DNA of 9,524 bases from Alphaproteobacteria bacterium (GTDB lineage Bacteria; Pseudomonadota; Alphaproteobacteria; Rhizobiales; Aestuariivirgaceae): positions 1 through 9,524 of the forward strand of contig JAHEJE010000049.1 of assembly GCA_024639035.1 (NCBI GenBank). Reading direction: 5' to 3'. The translations under genes were made by a program, and so were the position numbers. The notes under the pieces were generated by a model, which saw only the letters and a program-made list of their open reading frames with translations, made no database searches and was not told the DNA's origin. Position 1 is the stretch's first letter; each line of letters opens with the position of its first letter. This document shows positions 1-6,574 of this stretch, piece by piece.

Positions 1-109
1 GATGCGAGCGCTGGGCTACACAGTCTACGACCCCGACATGTCGATGTTCACCCTCGGCGGCGGCGGCGTGCATTGCCTGAGCCAGGCGCTGTGCCGGGAT
101 GAGGTTTAG
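1..109 (+). CDS. C-terminal end of an amidinotransferase / amidinohydrolase-like enzyme (5' truncated by window edge)
   Basis: Only the last 35 codons plus the TAG stop are present; the reading frame is fixed by codons starting at position 2. The tail reads YDPDMSMFTLGGGGVHCLSQAL and then CRDEV. A Gly-rich run followed by HC near the C-terminus is the usual place of the nucleophilic cysteine in the guanidino-group-modifying superfamily (agmatine deiminase, dimethylarginine dimethylaminohydrolase, glycine amidinotransferase). The reaction would be attack of that Cys on a guanidine carbon. With so little sequence the substrate cannot be named, and the family call rests on one motif. The gene converges with the LysR gene that ends at 343; an inverted repeat lies between them. 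Confidence 0.55.
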   Translation, partial: MRALGYTVYDPDMSMFTLGGGGVHCLSQALCRDEV

Positions 110-189
110 GGTCAGGAACTTTCTCCTTGCCCGGCAGAGCAGAGTTACTGCATGCGGGCTGTATTTAGGTCTGGACTCAAAACTGTTCA

Positions 190-277
190 CCTTCCTCGGG
201 CTTGACCCGAGGATCCAGAAAGCCACTTGCGCCAGAGTTCCTTGAAGAATGGGTCCTCGGGTCAAGCCCGAGGAAGG
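190..277. repeat. Hairpin (REP-like) inverted repeat, copy 1
   Basis: Two 27-nt arms (190-216 and 251-277) are reverse complements with a single mismatch, separated by 34 nt. Each arm is itself a smaller hairpin with an 8-bp stem: TCCTCGGG, loop CTTGA, CCCGAGGA on the left, and the complement with loop TCAAG on the right. A GATCC or GGTCC flank follows the stem. The same design, with a different stem sequence, recurs at 4961-5081. It sits between two convergent genes, so it could also act as a bidirectional transcription stop, though no clear U-tract follows. It resembles the dispersed intergenic palindromes of rhizobial genomes. Confidence 0.8.
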
Positions 278-342
278 CAATAACACATACTCATGGTCCT
301 TGGGTCCGGTAGGAATGCGATGATGATCGGCGTCCCGTTCGT

Positions 343-1218
343 CTACTCCGAACCGCTGTTCATCCCATCCACAACCTTGAGCATCGACTGGATCAGGTGC
401 AAACCCTCGCGGGTTTTCAGGCAAACCAGCCATTCGCGCATGGTGGCGTGCCAGCCCTCAAGCGCGATCTTGACCAGGCGGTCGTCGGGCAGGAATTCGC
501 CGGCCGAGACGATGCCGATGCCCAGGCCTTGGGCGACGGCCTCACGGGCTGCCTCGCGGCCTTCGATGTCGAGGGCCTCCTTTGGCGTCAGGCCGAGTTC
601 ACGGAACTTTTCCTCGACCAGGCGGCGGGTGACCGAGCCCTGCTCGCGCAGGATCAATGGGCCGGCAGCGAGGTCGGTCACGTCGATCGAGTGACGCCCG
701 GCCCACGGGTGATCGCTGGACAGGAAGGCAACCAGTTTGTCCTCGCGCAGCAGCCGGGTGGAAAATGCCTGCGACGACAGATCGTCGGCGACCACGGCGA
801 AGTCGATCTCAAAGCTCTCAAGCTGGGCGATCAGATTGGCACTGTTGCCGGACACGACACGGAACCGCACGCGGGGATACTGCGCCCGGAAAGCGCGGAT
901 CAGCGGCAGGGCGTGGATGGCGGCATCGGCGCCGATGGTGATCTGGCCTTCCTCGACCTTGCGGGCACGCTGCAGCAGGTCGAGCGCCTCGGTCTCGATC
1001 TCAAACCGCTGCTCGGTCAGCGCGAACAGCTTGCGGCCGAGGTCGGTCAATGTCACCGACCGGGTGCCGCGCACGAACAGCTGCACGCCATAGGTCTCCT
1101 CGAGCTTGCGCACATGATCCGACAGGGCCGGCTGCGAGATGTGCAGCTTTTCCGCCGCGCGCGAAAACCCGCCCCAGGTGGCGACGCCGTGGAATGCCTT
1201 GAGCTGGGCCGGGCGCAT
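343..1218 (-). CDS. LysR-type transcriptional regulator, probable regulator of the AEP degradation cluster
   Basis: The 291-residue product has normal LysR-family length. An N-terminal winged helix-turn-helix covers about residues 1-60 (GGFSRAAEKLHISQPALSDH, then RKLEETYGVQLFVR, then TLTDLGRKL). A linker helix follows, and from about residue 90 a periplasmic-binding-protein-like effector domain (GQITIGADAAIHALPLIRAF; C-terminal GLGIGIVSAGEF). It starts at ATG 1218, only 6 nt after the stop of the MetE-like gene, so the two are very probably cotranscribed. The pair is divergent from phnW, the classic arrangement of a LysR regulator and its target. By inference it senses AEP or a pathway intermediate and acts at the dyads in 2316-2357. 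The effector is unknown; the family call is firm and the target assignment is contextual. Confidence 0.9.
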   Translation of the reverse strand: MRPAQLKAFHGVATWGGFSRAAEKLHISQPALSDHVRKLEETYGVQLFVRGTRSVTLTDLGRKLFALTEQRFEIETEALDLLQRARKVEEGQITIGADAAIHALPLIRAFRAQYPRVRFRVVSGNSANLIAQLESFEIDFAVVADDLSSQAFSTRLLREDKLVAFLSSDHPWAGRHSIDVTDLAAGPLILREQGSVTRRLVEEKFRELGLTPKEALDIEGREAAREAVAQGLGIGIVSAGEFLPDDRLVKIALEGWHATMREWLVCLKTREGLHLIQSMLKVVDGMNSGSE

Positions 1219-1224
1219 GGCGGG

Positions 1225-2286
1225 CTATGCTTCGGCGGCCGCAGCCGCCATGTTGTTCAGCTTGGCCATGGCCAGATCGCGGCCGAGGAAGCCGAGCCCG
1301 CAATCAGGCGCCACGACGAGACGGTCGCGGTCAATGTGCTCAAGGGCCCGGCGCAGGCGGGTGGCAATTTCCTCCACCGGCTCGACGCGGCTCTTGGCGA
1401 TGGCGATGGCACCGAAGACGATGGTGATGCGCTTGAAGCGGTCGAACAGGGCCAGGTCGTTGTGGCGGTGGGCATCCTCCAGCGACAGCTGATGGATCGA
1501 CGAGGCATCCATGGCATCGGCGATCTCGAAATAGCAGTTCGGATCGGCCTTCAGATAGGTCGTGTCATCGAGATGATTGGGATAGCCGCAGCACATGTGA
1601 ACGACGCGGGTGACATCATCGGGCACGCCGTCGAAGCAGCGCTCCAATGCATCGACGCCATAGGCCAGCGCCTCTTTCGGTTTGCGGGCGAACAGCGGCT
1701 CGTCGACCTGGATGTATTTGCAGCCGGCATCGGCGAGGGCACGGATTTCGTAGTTCAGCGCATCGGCAAGATCGAAGGCAAGCTGGCGGTCGTCGTCGTA
1801 GTGGGCGTTCGCCGTGGTATCCATGATGGTGATCGGGCCGGGCACGGTCAACTTGACCGGGCGGTCGGTGAAGCCTTGCGCCACGCGCCAGTCGTGATCG
1901 AGAAAGTGCGTGCCCTCCGGTTCGATCTTGCCGCGGATGGTCGGCAGTTCGGTCTTGTAGGCGCCCGAGCGCAGCACCTTTGCGGTCAGGTTCTCGAAGT
2001 CGAAGCCGTTCAGATGGCGGCAGTGATAATGGATGTAGTTCTCGCGGCGCTGCTCGCCGTCGGTGACGATATCGATGCCGCAGGCGACCTGGTCGGCCAC
2101 CGCCTGGCCGGTGGCCTTGTCGAGCAATGCCTCGAACTCGGCATCGGCTGCGGCGCTGGCCTTGGTGTACAGCTTCGTCACCTCGCTGCCCGACGTCGTG
2201 TGGCCTTCATCGACCTGAAACCAGTCGCGCACCGGCAGCCAGTCCGGTTTTGGATATGCCCCCAGGCAGGTGGTCTTGAGCGCCAT
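1225..2286 (-). CDS. Stand-alone MetE C-terminal-domain-like methyltransferase (cobalamin-independent methionine synthase family)
   Basis: The 353-residue protein is about the length of the catalytic C-terminal half of MetE (E. coli MetE is roughly 750 residues); the N-terminal half is absent. Visible hallmarks are a TTCLGAYPKP start, DGEQRREN (77-84), YIQVDEP (191-197), HMC (230-232), QLSLEDAH (266-273) and VVAPDCGLGF (324-333). By alignment to E. coli MetE the zinc ligands are His230, Cys232, Glu270 and Cys329. The segment between Cys232 and Glu270 is about 16 residues longer than in E. coli. The E. coli Ile-Gly-Ser homocysteine loop reads Leu-Gly-Ala here, and the proton-donor His position appears to be Lys298. 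Members move methyl groups to thiols with zinc. ATG 2286 was chosen because AAGGGG lies 6 nt upstream. It shares a divergent promoter region with phnW and precedes the LysR gene by 6 nt. The true methyl donor and acceptor are unknown. Confidence 0.85.
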   Translation of the reverse strand: MALKTTCLGAYPKPDWLPVRDWFQVDEGHTTSGSEVTKLYTKASAAADAEFEALLDKATGQAVADQVACGIDIVTDGEQRRENYIHYHCRHLNGFDFENLTAKVLRSGAYKTELPTIRGKIEPEGTHFLDHDWRVAQGFTDRPVKLTVPGPITIMDTTANAHYDDDRQLAFDLADALNYEIRALADAGCKYIQVDEPLFARKPKEALAYGVDALERCFDGVPDDVTRVVHMCCGYPNHLDDTTYLKADPNCYFEIADAMDASSIHQLSLEDAHRHNDLALFDRFKRITIVFGAIAIAKSRVEPVEEIATRLRRALEHIDRDRLVVAPDCGLGFLGRDLAMAKLNNMAAAAAEA

Positions 2287-2315
2287 GTCTTGCCCCTTTT
2301 GTTGTCGATGACCGT

Positions 2316-2357
2316 TTATCCGCAAAATCTATCGATTGGATAATACCAAACGATTTG
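2316..2357. promoter_or_regulatory. Cluster of overlapping dyads: probable LysR operator in the divergent metE-like/phnW control region
   Basis: Four inverted repeats sit in 42 AT-rich bases. TTATCC (2316-2321) pairs with GGATAA (2338-2343). TATC-N5-GATA (2330-2342) fits the LysR rule T-N11-A with symmetric ends. TTGG-N6-CCAA spans 2336-2349. CAAA-N3-TTTG spans 2347-2357. They lie 44 to 30 bases upstream of the MetE-like start on one side and 66 to 107 bases upstream of phnW on the other, suitable for two-way control by the adjacent LysR gene. The dyads are seen directly; assignment to this regulator is inference. Confidence 0.6.
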
Positions 2358-2383
2358 ACTTATGGAAGGTGGAGTTTTAGCCC
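2355..2383 (+). promoter_or_regulatory. phnW: Possible phnW promoter
   Basis: TTGACT at 2355-2360 is a good -35 hexamer (one mismatch to TTGACA). At 16-17 nt spacing the -10 would be TTAGCC or TAGCCC (2377-2383), which is poor. Activator-dependent promoters often have a weak -10, and the LysR dyads overlap the -35 immediately upstream. That would suit activation, but the call rests on one hexamer. Confidence 0.3.
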
Positions 2384-2422
2384 TGAAGCAGTTGTTCGAG
2401 AAAACCTTCGCAGGGGCCGCCC

Positions 2423-3595
2423 ATGTCATCGCTTGCAACCGCATACACGAACAGTTTCACCGGGCCGGAAGGCCAGGAGGACATGCCCTATCTGCTGACC
2501 CCGGGGCCGCTGACCACATCGCGGGGCGTGAAGCTCGCCATGCTGGCCGACTGGGGATCGCGGGATATCGAATTCCGCAGCATCATTGCCAACATCCGCA
2601 GCGATCTCCTGGCCATCGCCAATGCCGGTGACGATTATGAATGCGTGCTGATGCAGGGTTCCGGCACCTTCGCCATCGAAGCCGCACTTGGCTCATTTGC
2701 GCCGCGGGGCCGGACGCCGAAGACGCTGGTGGTCATCAACGGGGCCTATGGCCAGCGGGCGGCGAAAATCCTCGATTACATCGGCGGACGGGCCTACCAG
2801 ACCATCAACAAAGGCGACAGCGCGGCGCCAAGCGCGGCGGAGGTGCGCCAGGCGCTGGAGGTCAATCCGAAAATCGAGTTTGTGTTCGTCGTCCATTGCG
2901 AGACGACATCGGGCATCATCAACCCCATCGACGATATCGTCGCGGTGTGCAAACAGGCCGGCAAGCGGGTGATGGTCGATGCCATGAGCTCGTTCGGCGC
3001 GGTGCCGCTCGACATGGACGGCACCGACATGGACATCATGGTGTCGTCGTCGAACAAGTGCATCGAAGGGGTGCCGGGCTTTGCCTATGTGCTGGTCAAG
3101 CGCAGCCTGCTGGAGGCCTCCGCCGGCAGGGCTCATTCGGTGGTGCTCGATCTCTACGACCAGTGGCAGGCGATGGAGGCCAACGGGCAGTTCCGCTTCA
3201 CCCCGCCGACCCATGCGCTGGTGGCGTTTCATACGGCACTAAAGGAATTCAAGGCCGAGGGCGGTGTTGCCGAACGGGGCAAACGCTATCAGACCAACAA
3301 GGACGTGCTGGTCGCCGGCATGCGGGCGATGGGCTTTGAAACCCTGCTCGGCGATGAGGTCAGCGGGCCGATCATCCAGACCTTCCTGGCGCCGGCCGAC
3401 AGCCACTTCGATTTCAACCGCTTCTACGAGGCGTTGCGGGCGCGCGGTTACGCGATCTATCCGGGCAAGCTGACCAAAGCGCCGAGCTTTCGCATCGGCA
3501 CCATCGGACGGCTCGACGAGAGGGTGTTCCGGGGTGTTCTTGAAGCGATTGCTGAAGTGCTGAAAGAGATGAACGTGACCAACATGAAGCCGTGA
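2423..3595 (+). CDS. phnW: 2-aminoethylphosphonate--pyruvate transaminase
   Basis: PhnW is a PLP enzyme that transfers the amino group of 2-aminoethylphosphonate to pyruvate, giving phosphonoacetaldehyde and alanine (EC 2.6.1.37). The 390-residue product carries YLLTPGPLTTS at 23-33, QGSGTFAIEA (78-87) for phosphate binding, Asp186 in VDAMSSFG (pairs with the PLP ring nitrogen), the Schiff-base Lys212 in SSSNKCIEGVPGF, and Arg357 in PSFRIGTIG for the substrate carboxylate or phosphonate. The family is usually about 365-372 residues, so this protein has roughly 20 extra N-terminal residues. ATG 2423 has AGGGG 6 nt upstream. ATG 2483 would give the usual length, but its AGGAGG is only 2 nt away, so 2423 is preferred with caution. 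It is the first gene of the phnW-phnA-phnY set and is divergent from the MetE-like and LysR genes. Confidence 0.95.
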   Translation: MSSLATAYTNSFTGPEGQEDMPYLLTPGPLTTSRGVKLAMLADWGSRDIEFRSIIANIRSDLLAIANAGDDYECVLMQGSGTFAIEAALGSFAPRGRTPKTLVVINGAYGQRAAKILDYIGGRAYQTINKGDSAAPSAAEVRQALEVNPKIEFVFVVHCETTSGIINPIDDIVAVCKQAGKRVMVDAMSSFGAVPLDMDGTDMDIMVSSSNKCIEGVPGFAYVLVKRSLLEASAGRAHSVVLDLYDQWQAMEANGQFRFTPPTHALVAFHTALKEFKAEGGVAERGKRYQTNKDVLVAGMRAMGFETLLGDEVSGPIIQTFLAPADSHFDFNRFYEALRARGYAIYPGKLTKAPSFRIGTIGRLDERVFRGVLEAIAEVLKEMNVTNMKP

Positions 3596-3672
3596 AGCGG
3601 GCATGTTTTGCCGGCACATGAGTCTTGTTGAGATTTTGAATCAGAGTCACCTATCAGAGGTAGAGTGTTGAA

Positions 3673-4938
3673 ATGTCGAACAAAACCGTGACTGTCAATG
3701 GCCGGGACTATAGCTGGCCAAAAGAACCCCTGGTGGTGATCTGCTGCGACGGCAGCGAGCCGGCCTATATGGATGTGGCGCGCGAAGCCGGGCTGATGCC
3801 GAACCTCGATAAGATGCTGGCCAAGGGCGAAAGCCATCTGGCGAAGTCGGTCATCCCGAGCTTCACCAATCCCAACAACCTGTCGATCGTCACCGGCCGG
3901 CCGCCGGCGGTGCACGGCATCTGCGGCAATTACCTGATCGACCCGGACACCGGCAAAGAAGTGATGATGAACGACCCGAAGTTCCTGCGGGTGCCGACGA
4001 TCTTTGCATCTTTCCAGCAGGCCGGCGCCAAGGTGGCGGTGCTGACGGCCAAGGACAAGCTGCGCTTGCTGTTGGGCAAGGGCCTGAAGTTCGGCGACGG
4101 CACGGCAGTGAGTTTCTCGTCAGAGAAGGCGGACCAGTGCACCATGGCCGATCATGGCCTCGAGGACGTGTGCGAGATGGTCGGCATGGGCGTGCCGGAA
4201 GTCTACTCGGCCGAATTGTCGGAGTTCGTATTCGCCGCCGGCGTCAAGCTGATGGCCTCGATGCGGCCGGACCTGATGTATCTGTCGACCACTGACTATG
4301 TGCAGCACAAGTACGGCCCCGGCTCGGACGGGGCGAACGCCTTCTACATCATGATGGACAAGTATCTCGGTGAACTGGATGCTGCCGGTGCTGCCGTGGT
4401 GCTGACCGCCGATCACGGCATGAAGGACAAGCACCTGGCGGACGGCGAGCCGGACGTTCTCTATCTGCAGGACGTGTTCGACGACTGGCTCGGCAAGGGT
4501 GCAGCAAAGGTCATCCTGCCGATCACCGACCCTTATGTCGTGCATCACGGCGCGCTCGGCTCGTTCGCCACGGTCTACCTGCCCAAGGATGCCGACACCG
4601 ATGCGCTGGTTGAGCGCATCAAGGGCCTTGAGGGCATCGATGCCTGCTACAACAAGGCCGATGGCTGCCGCATCTTTGAGCTGCCGGAAGACCGCACCGG
4701 CGACATGTTCGTGGTATCGGGCGGGCGGTCTCACACCAAGGTGGTCGGCACATCGGCCAGCGAGCATGACCTTTCCGGTCTCAACGAACCGCTGCGTTCG
4801 CACGGTGGGCTGAGCGAGCAGGTGGTGCCGATGATCACCAACCGCCGTTGCATCGACATGCCTGCGGACCTGCGCAACTTCGATTCATTCCTGGTTGGGT
4901 GCAATCACCTGGCGCAACTGGCCGAAGCGGCGGAGTGA
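3673..4938 (+). CDS. phnA: Phosphonoacetate hydrolase
   Basis: PhnA hydrolyses phosphonoacetate to acetate and phosphate (EC 3.11.1.2), the C-P cleaving step. It belongs to the alkaline phosphatase / nucleotide pyrophosphatase-phosphodiesterase superfamily and uses two metal ions. The 421-residue product shows the expected metal and nucleophile residues: Asp26 (ICCDGSEP), nucleophile Thr65 (PSFTNPNN), Asp208 and His212 (TTDYVQHKYG), Asp247-His248 (LTADHGM) and His377 (RSHGGLSEQ). The spacing agrees with S. meliloti PhnA, whose corresponding first residues are Asp29 and Thr68. No signal peptide is seen, so it is cytoplasmic. The start ATG 3673 is preceded by AGAGG at a rather long 12 nt. A gap of 77 nt separates it from phnW. 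This enzyme is distinct from the unrelated E. coli protein also called PhnA. Confidence 0.95.
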   Translation: MSNKTVTVNGRDYSWPKEPLVVICCDGSEPAYMDVAREAGLMPNLDKMLAKGESHLAKSVIPSFTNPNNLSIVTGRPPAVHGICGNYLIDPDTGKEVMMNDPKFLRVPTIFASFQQAGAKVAVLTAKDKLRLLLGKGLKFGDGTAVSFSSEKADQCTMADHGLEDVCEMVGMGVPEVYSAELSEFVFAAGVKLMASMRPDLMYLSTTDYVQHKYGPGSDGANAFYIMMDKYLGELDAAGAAVVLTADHGMKDKHLADGEPDVLYLQDVFDDWLGKGAAKVILPITDPYVVHHGALGSFATVYLPKDADTDALVERIKGLEGIDACYNKADGCRIFELPEDRTGDMFVVSGGRSHTKVVGTSASEHDLSGLNEPLRSHGGLSEQVVPMITNRRCIDMPADLRNFDSFLVGCNHLAQLAEAAE

Positions 4939-4960
4939 TCACGCTGCGCCACACTCACGT

Positions 4961-5081
4961 TGTCATCGCCCGGCTTGACCGGGCGATCCAGTATCCGTCT
5001 GCGCCTGTTTGCGGCAAACGCAGTGCCATAGACTGCGATGCAAGCGGTTACTGGATCACCCGGTCAAGCCGGGTGATGACA
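4961..5081. repeat. Hairpin (REP-like) inverted repeat, copy 2, between phnA and phnY
   Basis: Two 32-nt arms (4961-4992 and 5050-5081) are reverse complements except at two positions, with 57 nt between. Each arm contains its own perfect 9-bp hairpin: ATCGCCCGG, loop CTTGA, CCGGGCGAT on the left; ATCACCCGG, loop TCAAG, CCGGGTGAT on the right. The two differences between the arms fall on opposite sides of the same stem and compensate. Translated, the element gives VIARLDRAIQ and YWITRSSRVMT, strings that recur in spurious proteins of rhizobial genomes, which supports a dispersed family. In the phnA-phnY mRNA it would fold strongly and could protect the upstream message or lower phnY expression. 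Confidence 0.85.
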
Positions 5082-5113
5082 GTCAAATAGATATTGAGCG
5101 AAAAGGACAGGCG

Positions 5114-6574
5114 ATGAACAAGATGAGCGTGAACCGGCCGGTGATCGAGGAAGCCATGCGGATCGGTGGCGAGAAGGTTACCACCAAGGATGTCGTCGAG
5201 GTTCTCTATCCCTACACCAACGAGGTGATCGGCACCGTGCCGGCGGGCACGGCGGAACATGCGGCGCGGGCGTTCGAGATCGCTGCCAACTACACCCCGA
5301 AGCTGACCCGCTATGAACGCCAGCAGATCCTGTTCCGGGCAGCCGAACTGATCCGCGAACGCAAAGAGGCGATTGCCGAGGTTCTCACGCTGGAGCTTGG
5401 CATCTGCAAGCAGCATTCGATCTACGAGACGACGCGGTCCTACGACGTGTTCACGCTGGCCGGTCAGCTTGCCATCCTCGATGACGGGCAGATTTTCTCC
5501 TGCGACCTGACGCCGAACGGCAAGCAGCGCAAGATTTTCACCAAGCGCGAACCGCTGCGCTCGATCTCGGCGATCACCCCGTTCAACCATCCGCTCAACA
5601 TGGTGGCGCACAAGATCGCCCCGTCGATCGCCACCAACAACTGCATGGTGTGCAAGCCGACCGAACTGACGCCGCTGACCGCCATCACCCTGGCCGACAT
5701 TCTCTATGAAGCCGGATTGCCGCCGGAGATGTTCCAGATCGTCACCGGTATGCCGGGCGACATCGGCGATGAGATGATCACCAACGACAATATCGACGTC
5801 ATCACCTTCACCGGCGGTGTGCCGGTCGGCAAGCTGATCGCCGAGAAAGCCGGCTACAGGCGCGCCGCGCTGGAGCTTGGCGGCAACGATCCGCTAATCG
5901 TGCTGAACGACCTCGACGATGCGGGGCTTGAGAAGGCGGCGGCGATTGCGGTCGCCGGCGCCACCGGCAACTCCGGCCAGCGCTGCACGGCGGTCAAGCG
6001 TATCCTGGTGCAGGAGTCGGTGGCCGACAAGTTCGTGCCGATGGTGCTGGAACGGGCCAAGGCGATCCGCCATGGCGATCCGCAGGACCCGGACACCCAA
6101 CTCGGCTGCGTTATTCACGACAAGGCAGCCGAGGTGTTCGAGCAGCGGGTCTACGCGGCGGAAAAGGCCGGTGCGAAAATCCTCTACCACCCGGGCCGCG
6201 ACGGCGCCCTGCTGCCGGCGATCACCGTCGACCATGTGCCGCATGACAGCGATCTGGTGTTCGAGGAAACCTTCGGCCCCATCGTGCCCATCGTGCGGGT
6301 GCCGGACAATGACGAGGAGCTGCGGGCGATTTCCAACTCAACGCCGTTCGGCCTGTCTGCCGGCGTGTGCACCAACCAGCTCGACCGCATCACCGCCTTC
6401 ATCGAAGGGCTAGATGTCGGCACCGTGAACATCTGGGAAGCCCCCGGCTACCGCATCGAGATGTCTCCCTTCGGCGGCATCAAGGACTCTGGCAACGGCG
6501 TCAAGGAAGGCGTGCTGGAGGCGATGAAGTTCTTCACCACGGTCAAAACCTGGTCCCTGCCCTGGCCGGCGTGA
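5114..6574 (+). CDS. phnY: Phosphonoacetaldehyde dehydrogenase
   Basis: PhnY oxidises phosphonoacetaldehyde to phosphonoacetate with NAD+, linking PhnW to PhnA. The 486-residue product is a typical aldehyde dehydrogenase. The cofactor-binding half has TPFNHP with Asn158, CKPTE with Lys181 and FTGGVPVGK (232-240). The general base is Glu254 in ALELGGNDP, and the nucleophile is Cys291 in SGQRCTAVKR. EETFGP lies at 384-389 and SPFGGIKDSGNG at 451-462. Cys291 has the same number as the catalytic cysteine known for S. meliloti PhnY. The frame is open from 5009, but ATG 5114 is chosen because AAGGA lies 6 nt upstream and the extra residues would be encoded by the hairpin repeat. It is separated from phnA by 175 nt holding that repeat, so readthrough or a separate promoter is possible. 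Other phosphono-aldehyde substrates cannot be excluded. Confidence 0.93.
   Translation: MNKMSVNRPVIEEAMRIGGEKVTTKDVVEVLYPYTNEVIGTVPAGTAEHAARAFEIAANYTPKLTRYERQQILFRAAELIRERKEAIAEVLTLELGICKQHSIYETTRSYDVFTLAGQLAILDDGQIFSCDLTPNGKQRKIFTKREPLRSISAITPFNHPLNMVAHKIAPSIATNNCMVCKPTELTPLTAITLADILYEAGLPPEMFQIVTGMPGDIGDEMITNDNIDVITFTGGVPVGKLIAEKAGYRRAALELGGNDPLIVLNDLDDAGLEKAAAIAVAGATGNSGQRCTAVKRILVQESVADKFVPMVLERAKAIRHGDPQDPDTQLGCVIHDKAAEVFEQRVYAAEKAGAKILYHPGRDGALLPAITVDHVPHDSDLVFEETFGPIVPIVRVPDNDEELRAISNSTPFGLSAGVCTNQLDRITAFIEGLDVGTVNIWEAPGYRIEMSPFGGIKDSGNGVKEGVLEAMKFFTTVKTWSLPWPA

Noticed and set aside
190..277. CRISPR-like repeat-spacer pattern
   Set aside because: The repeats are inverted, not direct, and occur once as a pair; there are no regular spacers and no cas genes.
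2287..2325. Longer start of the MetE-like gene (ATG 2325)
   Set aside because: The extra 13 residues are polar and unlike the family, while AAGGGG at 2293-2298 is correctly spaced for ATG 2286.
397..2343. Very long plus-strand open frame (648 codons) opposite the LysR and MetE-like genes
   Set aside because: It spans two well-recognised minus-strand genes and their promoter region, has no recognisable domain, and its openness follows from GC-rich third positions of the genes on the other strand.
3596..3672. Possible terminator or operator in the phnW-phnA gap (GATT-N3-AATC at 3632-3642)
   Set aside because: The dyad is only 4 bp, AT-rich and has no following U-tract, so it is within chance expectation.
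4848..5090. Plus-strand frame encoding a peptide with VIARLDRAIQ
   Set aside because: It overlaps the end of phnA and then translates the hairpin repeat; this string is a known spurious product of such repeats.
5009..5113. Longer phnY start at 5009
   Set aside because: The extra 35 codons are mostly hairpin-repeat sequence, and a well-spaced AAGGA precedes ATG 5114, which gives the normal family length.
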